This document shows, one piece after another, positions 9,970 through 20,962 of a DNA stretch of 64,000 bases (positions are counted from its first letter, which is position 1; each line of letters begins with the position of its first letter). Source of the stretch: Papio anubis (taxonomy: Eukaryota > Chordata > Mammalia > Primates > Cercopithecidae); contig NW_022161899.1 in assembly GCF_008728515.1 (NCBI RefSeq), positions 1 through 64,000 of the forward strand. Direction: 5' to 3'. Made by a program: the position numbers and the translations under genes. The notes beneath the pieces are model-generated. The model searched no databases and was not told where the DNA came from. It worked only from the letters and a program-made list of their open reading frames with translations.

Positions 9970-11104
9970 ACATCCAGGCATTTCTGTACATCCTCTGAAA
10001 TCTAAACAGAGGTTCCCAAATCTCAATTCTTGTCTTCTGCACACCTGCAGGACCAACATCACATGGAAGCTGCCAAGGCTTGGGGCTTACATCTTATGAA
10101 ACAATAGCCTGGGCTGTACTCTGGCCCCTTTTAGCCACTGCTGGAGTGATTGAGATGCAGGGCACCAATTCCCAACGCTGCACACAGCAGGGGGGCCCTG
10201 GGCCCAGCCTAGGAAACCATTTTCCCAGGGGCTCCCGTGAAGGTCTCTCGTTACTTACGCAAATTTCTGCAGCTGGCTTGAAATTCTCCCCAGAAAACGG
10301 GTTTTTCTTTTCTACCACATCGTCAGGCTGCAAATTTTCTAAACTTTCATGCTCTGTCACCTCCTAAATGTTCTGCTGCTTAAAAATTTCTTCCCCCAGA
10401 TACCCTAAATCATCTCTCTCAAATTCAAAGTTCCACAGATATCTAGGGCAGGGGCAAAAAGCCGCCAGTCTCTTTGCTAAAGCATAGCAAGAGTCACCTT
10501 GGTTCCAGTTCCCAAGAAGTTCCTCATCTCCATCTGAAACCACCTCAGCCTAGAATTTACTGTCCATATCACCATCAGCATTTTGGTCAAAATCATTCAA
10601 CAAGTCTCTGGGAAGTTCCAAACTTTCCCACATCTTCCTGTCTTCCTCTGAGCCCTCCAAACTGTTCCAATGTCACTTCCACATTTTTAGGTATCTTTAG
10701 AGCAGCACCCCACTCTCTGCGGTACCAATTTACTCTATTAGCCATACCTGAGACTGGGTAATTTATAAAGGAAACAGGTTTAACTGAGTCACAGTTCAGC
10801 ATGGCTGGGACCAGGAGGCTGGGGCCGGGGACCTCAGGAAACTTACAGACATGGCGGAAGGGAAAGCAAACTCGTCCTTCTTCACATGATGGCAGGAGAG
10901 AGAAGTGCCAAGCAAAGGGGGAAAAGGCTGTTATGAAACCATCAGGTCTCATGAGATCTCACTCACTATTATGAGAACAGCATGGGTATAGCTACCTCCA
11001 TAGTTCAATTACCTCCCACCACATCCCTCCCAAGACACATGGGGATTATGGCAACTACAATTCAAGATGAGATTTTGCATGGGTACACAGTCAAATCATA
11101 TCCC

Positions 11105-11190
11105 ATCCATAACACGGCTGGCTGGAAAAGAACATAACACCCATGGAAGAGAGGTAGCTAGTTCCTCTAAACCAGTGGTTCTCCATAGAA
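11105..11190. other. Short unassigned stretch, MER5-like start
   Basis: Contains 'aaccagtggttctc', the typical end of a MER5 element whose other part lies at 11345-11478. Confidence 0.4.
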
Positions 11191-11323
11191 CTCATCAGTT
11201 CTATCAAGATTACAAAAATCACATAAATAGTCTGGGTTGAAAATGGTAGAAGCATAACAGCCAGCTAAGCCAGGATCATATGGAAAGAGACCTGGGTTCA
11301 AATACCAGCCCAGCCCTCTCTGG
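11191..11323 (+). repeat. Local duplicated block, copy 1
   Basis: Matches 11967-12100 in direct orientation over its whole length, sharing 'aacagccagctaagccagg' and 'tatggaaagagacctgg'. The part after 'gacctgggttcaaat' is MIR-like, but the upstream similarity is too specific to be a shared family alone. Confidence 0.85.
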
Positions 11324-11344
11324 CTGACCCGCAGGATAAGTCTC

Positions 11345-11478
11345 TTCTGGAAACTTGTTAAAAATGCAAATCAAACCCCACCAAGGACTCATCAAATCTG
11401 AAACTCAGGCCCAATAATCTGGGGGTTTAACAAGCCCTGCAGGTGATTCCCATGCATTTTAGTTTGGGAACCACTGAT
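11345..11478 (+). mobile_element. MER5A-like DNA transposon
   Basis: 'cttgttaaaaatgcaaatc', 'ctgggggtttaacaagccct' and 'gtttgggaaccactg' follow the MER5A consensus; the other end, 'aaccagtggttctc', is at 11170. Confidence 0.7.
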
Positions 11479-11591
11479 GTAATCTCAAGCATGGTTTTCA
11501 AATTGTGCAGCACAGCCCTGGCTTCCAGTGGATTGAGATTCTGGATCTCCCGTCAGGATTCAGAGTCACACAGTATGTACTTTTTTCAATG

Positions 11592-11896
11592 TAGAGCAGA
11601 GTGTGGTGGCTCACACCTGTAATCCCAGTGCTTTGGGAGGTGTCAAGGTGGGAGGATCGCTTGAGGTTAGGAGTTTGAGACTACTCTAGGCAACATAGTA
11701 AGACCTGGTCTCTATTAAAAAAATAAATAAAATACAAATTGGCCAGGTATGGTGGCAAGTTCCTGTAGCCCCACCTTCACAGGAGGCTGAGGCAGGAGGA
11801 TCACTTGAGCCCAGGAGTTTGAGGCTGTAGTGAGGTGTGACTCTACAACTGCACTCCAGCCTGGGCATCAGAGAGATCCTGTCTCTAAAAATATTA
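11592..11896 (+). mobile_element. AluJ-like, full length
   Basis: Old Alu with 'gagcccaggagtttgaggct' in the right monomer and many substitutions; it sits between the two copies of the local duplication. Confidence 0.9.
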
Positions 11897-11966
11897 TTCA
11901 GATAAAAAATAAAAATAAAATGTGAAATGCTTTTGAAAGGTTAGCTTTAGCTGCAACGGGCAAAAC

Positions 11967-12100
11967 CTCATCATTTCTATCAAGATATCAAAAATCACAT
12001 CAGGAGGCTGGGTTAAAAATGGTAGAGGTGGAACAGCCAGCTAAGCCAGGGATCGTATGGAAAGAGACCTGGATTCAAATCCCAACCCAGCCCTCTCTGG
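11967..12100 (+). repeat. Local duplicated block, copy 2
   Basis: Second copy of the block at 11191-11323, diverged by scattered substitutions and small indels. Confidence 0.85.
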
Positions 12101-12158
12101 GCCTCAATTAGGAAAACCAAGTTTGAGGAGATGCTGCTGCTATCTAGAGAGGCTTCTC

Positions 12159-12443
12159 AGGCCAGGTACCATGGCTCACGCCTGTAATTCCAACACTTTG
12201 GGAGGCCGAGGCAGGTGGACTGCCTGAGCCCAGGAGTTCCAGACCAGCGTGGCCAACATGGTAAAACCCCATCTCTACTAAAAATACAAAATTAGCTGGG
12301 AGTGGTGGCGCATGCCTGTAATCCCAGCTACTCGGGAGGCTGAGGCATGAGAATCGCTTGAAATCAGAAGGTGGAGATTGCAGTGAGCCAAGACCATGCT
12401 ACTGCACTCCAGCTAGACCTTGTCTAAAAATTAAAAAAAAGAA
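12159..12443 (+). mobile_element. Alu
   Basis: Full Alu with a short deletion near its 3' end ('cactccagctagaccttgtc'). Flanks share 'aggcttctca', a target-site duplication. Confidence 0.93.
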
Positions 12444-12665
12444 AGGCTTCTCAATTGGCCAGAAGCTCTCCCTGCAGGGGCCACTATTGGTCTTCCCTCA
12501 GAATGGGATCAGAGAAAGTTAAGATAAAGGAGAGTGCTTCTAAGAGCTTTCCTGAGCTCTTACTTTCACCACCTCCTGGGGCAGAGGGCAACAGTTTTTT
12601 CGGAAGCTATCCTTTACACTGAAAGTATCCTCTACTAGAAGTTGAGAAATCAAAGGATTTTAGAA
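12444..12665. other. Short single-copy stretch
   Basis: No recognised feature. Confidence 0.35.
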
Positions 12666-12676
12666 AATAATTAATT

Positions 12677-12956
12677 GTGCCCGGTGGGGTGGCTCACGCC
12701 TGTAATCCCAGCACTTTGGAAGGCCGAGGCGGGCGGATCATGAGGTCAGGAGATCGAGACCATCCTGGCTAACACGGTGAAACCCGGTCTCTACTAAAAA
12801 TACAAAAAATTAGCCGGGCGTGGTGGCGGGCGCCTGTAGTCCCAGCTACTCGGAGGCTGAGGCAGGAGAATGGTGTGAACCCGGGAGGCAGAGCTTGCAG
12901 TGAGTCGAGATCCCGCCACTGCACTCCAGCCTGGGTGACAGAGCAAGACTCCGTCT

Positions 12957-12990
<34 letters not shown>
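12677..12990 (+). mobile_element. AluY with ~30-base poly(A)
   Basis: Near-consensus AluY with 'gagatcccgccactgcac' and a long, nearly pure A tail. It is bounded by AT-rich 'aataattaatt' and 'aattaatta' type flanks. Confidence 0.93.
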
Positions 12991-12994
<4 letters not shown>

Positions 12995-13304
12995 TAAAAA
13001 TTTCCAAAGAGATAAGAGATTGCAATAGGAGGCATCAGAAAAAGTAAGCGTGATATTTCCCAGCCTTTTTTTCTAAATGGTTGCTGGTGAGTTTCTTATC
13101 CGTTAACCAAACATTTTTAAACTTGTTTTCATATAGAAAAGCCTGCGTGTTTGAACAAGTCAACCAATTTAAGTATATATGGAAAAAGTTAATTACCTCT
13201 CCCTCCTCACTGCTAATCTTAAACAATGTTAAGTTTTGGGTGTCCTTACACACTTTTCTCCAAGGTCATACACATACGGCTTATTTTCTTAATCAGAAAT
13301 ACGG

Positions 13305-13605
13305 CCGGTCGCAGTGGCTCATGCAGTAATCACAGCACTTTGGGAGGCTGAGGCAGGTGGATCACCTGAGGTCAGGAGCTCGAGACCAGCCTGGCCAACA
13401 TGGTGAAACCCGTCTCTACTAAAAATACAAAAATTAGCCAGGTGTGGTGGCGGGTGCCTGTAATCTCAGCTACTCGGGACGCCTAGGCAGGAGAATCGCT
13501 TGAACCCAGGAGACAGAGGTTGCAGTGAGCCGAGATGGAGCTACTGCACTCCAGTCTGTGCTAACAAGTGAGCCTCCATCTAAAAAAAAAAAATTTTTTT
13601 AAATA
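13305..13605 (+). mobile_element. AluS-like
   Basis: Full-length Alu. 'aatcagaaatacgg' occurs at both ends (13291 and 13607 areas) as the target-site duplication. Confidence 0.93.
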
Positions 13606-13619
13606 AAATCAGAAATACG

Positions 13620-13990
13620 GTCATGCAACATGATACTCTGCAACTAGCTTTTATTTTACATATTATTTTTAATATGTCATGCACAACCCTCACAAAATAA
13701 TCCATACTATGTATGTACCTCATTTTATTCATTTTACTAATGAACATTTGTTGCTTCTAGTTTATTTACTGCAAAAAATCCTACAACAAACACCCTTACA
13801 CACAGATCCTTACAGGCCAATGTTTTTCTTAATGTAAAACAAGGTTGCAAATGTGGGATTGCTGGGTCACATGGCAGGTGTGCTCCAAACTTTCACAGAA
13901 ACCATCTGCTTTTCCTAAAGATTGTAACAATTCACACTTGTATCAATGGTCTGAGAATTCCCACCACCCCAACCCCAAACAGCCAGTATT
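13620..13990 (-). mobile_element. L1M 3' region fragment
   Basis: 'aacatttgttgcttctagtt' and 'ggattgctgggtcacatgg' are the reverse complement of the usual end of old L1 ORF2/3' UTR. The right boundary is approximate. Confidence 0.6.
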
Positions 13991-15352
13991 ACCAACCTTT
14001 TAAAAGATGTATCAATTATATGGACAGGAAATAATACCTGTCTTTAAATTTGTATTTCTCTGTCCACTAGGGAAGTTGAGAAGAGATGCAATAATTTGCA
14101 TCCCTTCTTCTGGGAATTGCCTGGTCACATCCTTTTCTCATCGTTCTATAATGTTGTATTTCAGTTACTATTTCATCACATTCTCATCTCCCCACCCTCT
14201 ACCCCACCCTCACCCTGGCTACTAGATACACAAAGTACAAAAGTGTATCACCTCCTCGGAATACAATGTGTGGGCATTGTGAGGGCAGGGGATATCTTCT
14301 CAGCATAAAGTGCACAGCAAACCCTCAAAAACATTCACTGAATGAGTGAATAACAGACGTAGGGAATTATGTTTGTAAAAATTGCAGCTAAAAGAGTAAA
14401 AAGAAAATACAAATGTTCAATCCTTATTCTACATTTTCAGAACAGCATCAGTTTGACTGAAATTAAATTGTTGGTTAAGAGGAAAACAAAACCATGGTCT
14501 TGGCACTGTCTCTGAAACTCCACTGTGAAATGGGTGGCAAATGAGCCCAGTCCTAATTCATAGCTCTGGGCGACACATAAAGATTCTCACGACTAAAGCA
14601 TTTTGTACCCAACCTTGTCCACCAGCTGTCATTCAAATGGCACCTGCCCCTGAGCCACAGATTGTCAGGGTGGTCAGTACAAAAGAGAGGCCTACCTTAA
14701 GCACGTTATCTCTCCCCCTCCTTCACCCTGACTTCTTTGCCTTTTCTCCAGCTTATTGAGGAGGGGATGTGAGCCCTGCAGGGGAAATTTGACAGAGTTC
14801 AGATTCCCTAACTCTTTGAACTTTAGGGAAAACATCTGGTCATACCCACCATTTATCCCTGTTATTTGTAATAGTTATGTGTGGCTTATGTTTTAACTAG
14901 TCTCCCTATTAGATATAAAAGTAATACGATTAAAAAGTTCTGGGGAAACTACTGTAATTAAAACGGCACCAGTGGGTATGTTAAGCTGTAATTCCAGGCC
15001 TGCTTATTATGTTTTCCTTCTTGTCTTTAAAAGTTTTGTACCTAATAAAAATAACTGAATTATTTAACTCTTTTTGGGTACTTCTTGTACTGGCCAACCA
15101 CCACTCAAAATCACCAAGAAAACATTATGACTCAAAAGTTCTGGAGCAATAATGTCACAGATCACAAGTTGTAGACACTGTCTCAAGAGGCTGGACATGC
15201 CACACACATATCACAACACCACCTCACAGACTGGTAAACAGACAGGCAACTTCCCAAAACACATACTCGTTTTCTAACCTTTTTAAGTTACAAAATCTTA
15301 AAAGGAAAAAAAATGCAAGAACTTTGCTCAAGTTATGAAGTTATGACAATAA
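13991..15352. other. Single-copy sequence, nothing recognised
   Basis: About 1.36 kb, possibly more diverged L1 at its left end. No gene, splice-site pair or CpG cluster is visible. Confidence 0.4.
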
Positions 15353-15360
15353 GAATCAGG

Positions 15361-15582
15361 TTGGCTGGGCGCGGTGTCTCATGCCTATAATCCCAGCACT
15401 CTGAGAGGCTGAGGCGGGTGGATCACCTGAGGTCAGGAGTTTGAGACCAGCCTGGCCAATGTGGTGAAACCGTGTCTCTACTAAAAATACAAAAATTAGC
15501 TGGGCTTGGTGGTGCGTGCCTGTAATCCCAGCTACTTGGAAGGCTGAGGTGACAGAGCAAGATTCTCTCAAAAAAAAAAAAA
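15361..15582 (+). mobile_element. Alu with right-arm deletion
   Basis: The left monomer and the start of the right monomer are intact, then 'aggctgaggtgacagagcaa' joins distant Alu positions (deletion of ~80 bases). Flanks share 'gaatcagg'. Confidence 0.92.
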
Positions 15583-15590
15583 GGAATCAG

Positions 15591-17229
15591 GCAAGCGGCA
15601 ACAAAACACAATTTATAACAATTCGTTGAGAGAGGCATAAAAAAATAGATAACTATTAAGGTAGTAAACTTGGGAATAAAGATTGGAGGGTTCGCAATAA
15701 AGCTTCTCTTTTTTATTATGTAAGGTTTAACATGTATAAAATATATGTGGCATATATGTAGTTATAAAGCATAATGCTAAAATGCACAAATACATTTAGA
15801 TGCATAGATTTTTTTCTGAGAATAGTTGGTAAAAATGTATATTGTTCACCACCTGTAATCGTCCTTTACTACTCTAGAGAACCAATGATGTTCGGGGAGT
15901 GAGGGGTGAAGGAGGGGAAATCAGATTACTTTTGAGACAGAAAAGAAAGATACTGACTAGAAAATGACATACCCACCTCTTCCTAAACCCTAACTTCACT
16001 TAAAAATACTCTAGGGAACAGTGTTTGGAAAAACCTGAATGAGTCAGCAGTAGGTGAGTTCAAAACACATATATCGCCTATGCCTGTACAGAATATCCCT
16101 GGTAACTCATTCAATAGGGTCACGCTGTTAAAAAGTTCGCTTTCTCTTTGGAGGTAGAAGCCCCACATCAATACCAAAAAGAGAGACCCTCTAATACTCT
16201 TTGGAAACTCCCTGATAACTTTAATGGGTACAAAGGCAGAAAGAAACCAGTGGCTTCACCAATCTGAAGAGACATGTTTCTGTGATTAAGGTACTCCCTC
16301 TAAGACTGGAAACTTAAAACGGATGGAGGCTTTCTGCAACTGACTTCTCTTCTAAATTAGCTATGCTAATTTTGGAAAAATGTATCTTGGGTTCTGGGTG
16401 TTTTCCACTATTCCAGTGCTCAATGGAAAAAAAAAAAATCATTCGTGTAGGCATCCCTCTTCTCTGAAGGCCACTTGTCACACCCACCACCATCCTCTGA
16501 TTTTGCATAGAGGTCCCAAATAAGCAATCAAGGTAGATAAAATCTTGGCTGACATTCACATCGGAGACATTTTTGCAGGCGCTTCATGAAATGAATCAGG
16601 GAAAGAGCTGCCTAACACCTAACATCTCCAGGCACATCTCCCACAGGAGAGCCTCTCCCCTCCCTCTGCACACTTAACCCCCAACCCCAGAGGTTTCTGT
16701 GGTCCCTTCTAGCCTCCTCAATGATGAAGACCCCAAGTGCGGACATGGCCTTAATACTATGACATCATTTCGGTAACACGCCAAGGAGAACACGTTCCTG
16801 CAGTTGGCTATGTGTAGGTCAGCAAACACGCCCGTGCCCTGCCCCTTCACAAAGCAGAGGTCACAGTCTATTTCAAAAGTAAAGATTCCCCACTCCCGCT
16901 TCCCCCTCCCTCCGGAGAGGTCGCTGCCTCCAAGCTCTGGAGAAGGGACGTCAGCATGCAACCTGACAATGCCACAACTCAACACACGCAGGTACTATTA
17001 GAAGGAATAGTAAGTGGTACTTACAGTACCAGGGCAATTTACGTGTATTTTGGGGTCCACTTCTCCAGGACATCATCCCTACCCAACAACACCAACACTT
17101 CAGTTCATTCCTCTCTCATCTTCTGGAAAGGCAGAAGTTTTCACTATGAGACACAGGAATTCTGGCCTAAGTTGTCCCAGCCCTTCACGGACAGCAAGAA
17201 TCCAAGTTTCCCCACACGTCACCTGAAGC
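15591..17229. other. Single-copy flank of the CpG island
   Basis: Repeat-free for more than 1.6 kb, which is unusual in this window. GC content rises toward 16.6 kb. Position 16943-16951 holds 'gggacgtca', a CRE half-site context, and 'cacgcaggtacta' near 16986 resembles a plus-strand splice donor. Neither defines a gene alone. The region may be proximal promoter or enhancer. Confidence 0.4.
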
Positions 17230-18729
17230 CCCAACTTCTGGAAACGCCCTCTTTTCCTCGCCTCCACGAGCTGCGAGAGCAGAACATGCAGCCGCGGGCG
17301 CTACTGCTGTCGCCGCCAAAGTCAAGGAGGCGACTGGAAGCTCAGGCTGGTCGGCGGCCTCGGGGCGACCACAGGCAAGGCCCTGATCCCGATCCACGAA
17401 CCAAGGCGCCTCATCTCCCCCAGGGAGTGAGCTCCCGCGCCCCTCGGAGTACCCAGGCGAGCCCGGGCGTCGGGAGAACGCTCTGCACTCAGCGCCCAGC
17501 CCCGGGACGCCGCCAAGCGCACGGCTCCGGCTGAGCGCCCGGGCAGCGGTAGCTGCGGGGAAGAGGGGCGTGTTCCCTGAGACTCCGAGCCCCAAGGCCG
17601 GGTCCAGGCGGGACAGGGGAAGGCGGCAAGCCGAGCACGCTGTCCGTGACGACGGCTCTCGGCCCCAAGCCCCGCCGGCTGGCGTGGCGACGCGCTGTAG
17701 CCCGCGCGCCCTTGCAGGGACAGCAGCCGTGAGCGCCTTGCGCGGCCGCCTCCGCGCCTGCCTCGGCGCGCAAACTTTCCCAGCGAAAACCGCTCAGGCC
17801 TCTCCGACGGGGGCGCGGCCCTCTCCCCGGGACCCAGAAACGGCTTGCCCCCTCCCCTCCGCAGCTAAAACCCACTGAAAATATGGCGCCCTCGAAAGTC
17901 GTTCCTTGGTCCCATCAGGGATCCCGAAATACTGGTCTCCAGGTCCCTCCAGCTTCCAATGGGTGCAAAATTTCAGCTCGTGGGACCAAGGAAGGAGAGG
18001 GAGCAGCTGAGTCTGTGTGAGGCCAGCAGCACTGGATGCAAAGCCTGTCCCTGCTTTCGGCCCGGCACTGCCCCCGTCGCTCAGCGGCCAGCAGTTCGCC
18101 CGTGGCGAGACTGCCAAGTAAAAGACAGTCGTGGGATCGGCAGGTCTGAGTGTCCGGCACTGGAGAAGGAACTCCGCACTGGAGGGCTGTCTTAGCCCAG
18201 AGCCTCGGCGGGAGACTTGTTTGCGAAGTGGCGCTGGAGTCCCGGCGGCCAGTGCTGGAATGAAGCCGCTCCGCCCGCGCCAACTCTCCTGGCGCGGGGG
18301 CCCGGCCGGGGTCGAGGGGACACTCTATGCAGGCGGGGCCGTTTTTCAAAGCCCAGTTACCGGAAACCCAGCGAGAGCCCCGGAGGGGACCGGCTGCCCA
18401 CGGCCAGGAATCCGCTCTCTGGCGCCGGCTGCGAGGCTGTTTGCAAACCGCTGCGCCCGGGTCCAGTGCAGTTAAACATACATGTGCAATAGACAGGTGC
18501 ATTAATATCATTTTATTTTTATTTTCCTGCAAGAAGCCCTCCTAGACCATCAAATCTGGGGGCTTTACGGGTTTTTCCTGCATTGGCATCACTCACGAGA
18601 AGCAAAAGGGAGGAAAAAAAAAACACCCACATTTTCCTTCTGGAGAGGGGAGGGAAAAGATACGAGAAATTCATGCAACGTGCATGCAGCTGGAGGAAGA
18701 GGAAAACCCGAGTGAGCCGTGCGCCTTAC

Positions 18730-18960
18730 CGGGGGATGCATTTACTGTCTCATTGCAGAGCGCCTGCCCGGGAGTGCAGCCCGCGTCCCCCCGCGCGCTG
18801 GGCGACCACTCCGCTCCCGCAGCCGCCTCAGCCGCTGCCGCCGCCGCTGGCTCCGGGCGCGGAACAAGAGCCGAGGGCGAGCGCGAGCGCACTGCCCGCG
18901 AGCGCTGGGAGGGCAGGAAGCGCGTCATCATTCGGGGACGGCGCGGCTCAGGTCCGGCCG
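18730..18960 (-). other. Possible minus-strand first exon (speculative)
   Basis: Reading the minus strand, GC-rich sequence runs into 'ccccg|gtaaggcgc', a good splice-donor match with the exon ending at 18730 and the intron starting at 18729. Intron-like, less GC-rich sequence follows toward 18500. The upstream limit (~18960) is a guess. The possible 5' UTR contains an ATG frame without recognisable protein features. A non-coding or UTR exon is the more likely reading if it is an exon at all. Confidence 0.25.
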
Positions 18961-19080
18961 CTGCGCCGCGCTGCATCGGGGGTGGGCCGCCACCCAGGCT
19001 CTGGCGCCCCTCCTGGGTCTCTCCTCGCGTGGGGTGATGCTGAAAGGGTCCGTGAGGGAAGGCGATGCACAGGCCGAGCT

Positions 19081-19088
19081 GTCACGTG
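19081..19088. promoter_or_regulatory. Canonical E-box GTCACGTG
   Basis: An exact CACGTG with a 5' GT, the core bound by USF and MiT/TFE bHLH-Zip factors, located at the right shoulder of the CpG island. Confidence 0.5.
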
Positions 19089-19290
19089 GAAGGGAGGCTC
19101 GGGGTGACCCCGGCTTCCCAGAACTGGGGCTCTGCTGTGTAAAGGGGATGACTGGAGGACCCAGCGTCTTGTGGGCTGGGGCCCCTAGGTCCGCAGAGTG
19201 CCCTCTCGGGACCACTGGCCAGGTCCTGGGGGAAGCGAGGTGTGGCTGACTGGAGGGCCGTGGCGGGCGGTGACCCCAGGCGAGCCTGCT

Positions 19291-19717
19291 CCTTTCAGTA
19301 CAAGGATCCTGAAACCTTGCTAGTCAGGGGTCACTTAGGAATTTAGAGAACGACTATAGGGATGAGTGGCGGAAGGGGTGTGCTCTATTGACAAGGAGAA
19401 AATAATTCACTCCTGTTTACCATGCCCTGAATAAAGTCAGTTATATACCTCTTACATTTACAGTCATTATTAGTAAATACTGTAAATACCGTGGAACAAT
19501 GTGAAGGTTATTCAAGGGGGTGAGGAGACAAAATACTATGTACCATATGGTCCCATTTTTAAAAACTGTGATTTCTAGAGAAAGGCAGAAAAGACTGGAT
19601 AAAGAAACACCAATAAATCTCTCAGTAATTGGTGGAATTGTGAGTAATTTTACTTTTTTATTTATCTGTAAGGGACACATTAGTAATTAAAAAAAAAAAA
19701 AGAAAAGAAAAGAATTA
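19291..19717. other. Single-copy or diverged L1, unassigned
   Basis: AT-rich. 19500-19680 ('atatggtcccatttttaaaa') has an old L1 3' UTR flavour but is not firm. Confidence 0.3.
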
Positions 19718-20002
19718 GCCATGACCCCTTTACTCCTAGCACTTTGGGAGGCCAAAGCAGGAAGATCTCAAGCCCAAGGAGTTTAAGATTGGCCTGGGCA
19801 ATACAGCGAGACCCTATCTCCACACACGCAAAAAAAATTTAAATTAGCCAGCTGTGGGGGTGCATGCCTGTAGTCCCAGCTACTGGGGAGAATGGTGGGA
19901 GGATCACTTGAGCCCAGGAGCTCGGGGGCTGCAGTGAGCGGTGACTGTACCACAGCACTCTGGCCTGGATGACAGAGTGGGACCCTGTCTCAAAAACGAA
20001 AG
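19718..20002 (+). mobile_element. AluJ-like
   Basis: Diverged Alu: 'cctagcactttgggaggcc' through 'ggatgacagagtgggaccct', with an AluJ-type right arm. Confidence 0.88.
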
Positions 20003-20849
20003 ACGACATTATTTCCATCCCAATACAGAATGACGAGGAAATAGGTAGCAAATCTCTTCAGTTACTCAAATGAAACTGCTGGCAACTTTTTAGTGTTTCT
20101 CAGAGAAAGAAACTGCTGTCACCATAAACCAGAGAGTGAATTGATTTTGTAAATTGAAATTATTTTGAATAAGTCCATTGGGACATTGGATAAGGCTGGA
20201 CACTCTGTGAGAACAATACCCTGTCCTTATCCAGGCCGATGAACCGGATTGTATCATAATAGCAAAGATAACCTTAGGGTACAACTTTGTAACTTATTGC
20301 AGAAAATAAACTGTAAAGCTAACAAAGTATGCATTATCAATGCACAGTGAGAGAACCAATTACTTGGCAACTTGAGAAAGTCCTAAAAATTGCAGGGCAC
20401 AATTTTTAATTGCACAGGTAAAGTATTTTTGTTCACCACACCTTTTTAAACATTTACCAGTCTGACAGAATAACTAGTGGTGACAGCAAGCCACCTCAGG
20501 GGATGATTAAAAAGTACATGTTTATTAATTTCTGTACAAGCCTGGTAATAAGCTCACTAAATTAATGCCACCTAAATTGTTCCCTGGTTTACTAACAAAG
20601 AATAACCATATTTTTATGGTCCAACTGCCAGGTTTACCTAAGAGGCTCATCTAGGAGAGGAAAAAATGGTTGCAACTAAAGTGATTTTCCCCTTCCACTT
20701 AGTCCTCCGTTCATAGGGCCCAATAGCTTCCTATCAAGCATCTCAAAATCTTTCTGACACCTGGATTTCAAGATTTTCCATTACTTAATGCATCCTCCTG
20801 AAAGTATTCCCACACTTTTCCACTACCGATCAGCAGGATGCCATTCAGT
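20003..20849. other. Single-copy AT-rich sequence
   Basis: No recognised element or exon. Confidence 0.4.
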
Positions 20850-20962
20850 ATTAGAAGCTGTATTCCATGAGAGCAAGAACCTTATCTGTATCTCTGTGCC
20901 TGAAGGAGCCTGGCACATAATATTTAATAGGTACTCAATAAAAATCTGCTTTATGAAAATAG
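20850..20962 (+). mobile_element. L2 LINE 3' end
   Basis: 'ccatgagagcaagaacctta', 'gagcctggcacataatattt' and 'taggtactcaataaaaatc' match the L2 3' terminus in sense. Confidence 0.75.

Larger units (their letters stand above)
8563..11104 (-). mobile_element. Two-LTR MaLR element (THE1/MST type)
   Basis: Left LTR 8563-9229 (with an AluY inside), internal region about 9230-10734, right LTR about 10735-11104. Both LTRs share 'cctgagactgggtaattt', 'cagttcagcatggctggg' and 'gtctcatgagatctcactc' or its variant. The reverse LTR ends match the 'tgatatggtttgg' start of THE1/MST LTRs. The right copy lacks about 26 bases after 'ctattag' that the left copy has. The internal region has no long open frame; it is a degenerate non-coding relic of a retroviral-like element related to ERVL. 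THE1 and MST were not separated. Confidence 0.85.
17230..19290. promoter_or_regulatory. CpG island, candidate promoter
   Basis: Dense CpG from about 17240 to 17870, again at 18050-18480 and 18720-19110, with no interspersed repeats. It contains many GC-box-like strings (ggggcgcgg, gggcggg), a CCAAT at about 17956, 'atatggcgcc' at 17881-17890 resembling a YY1 site, and CACGTG at 19083-19088. In primate genomes such islands usually mark promoters of widely expressed or developmental genes. Long frames on both strands (up to 205 codons) are expected from the low stop-codon density and match nothing I know. The gene served is not identified. Confidence 0.75.

Noticed and set aside
11191..12100. 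CRISPR-like or satellite array
   Set aside because: Only two copies about 780 bp apart; this is a eukaryotic local duplication.
16956..19249. Several long frames on both strands (up to 205 codons) in the CpG island
   Set aside because: They overlap in conflicting frames, are rich in Arg, Pro, Ala and Gly as expected from GC-rich DNA with few stops, and show no domain or splice structure.
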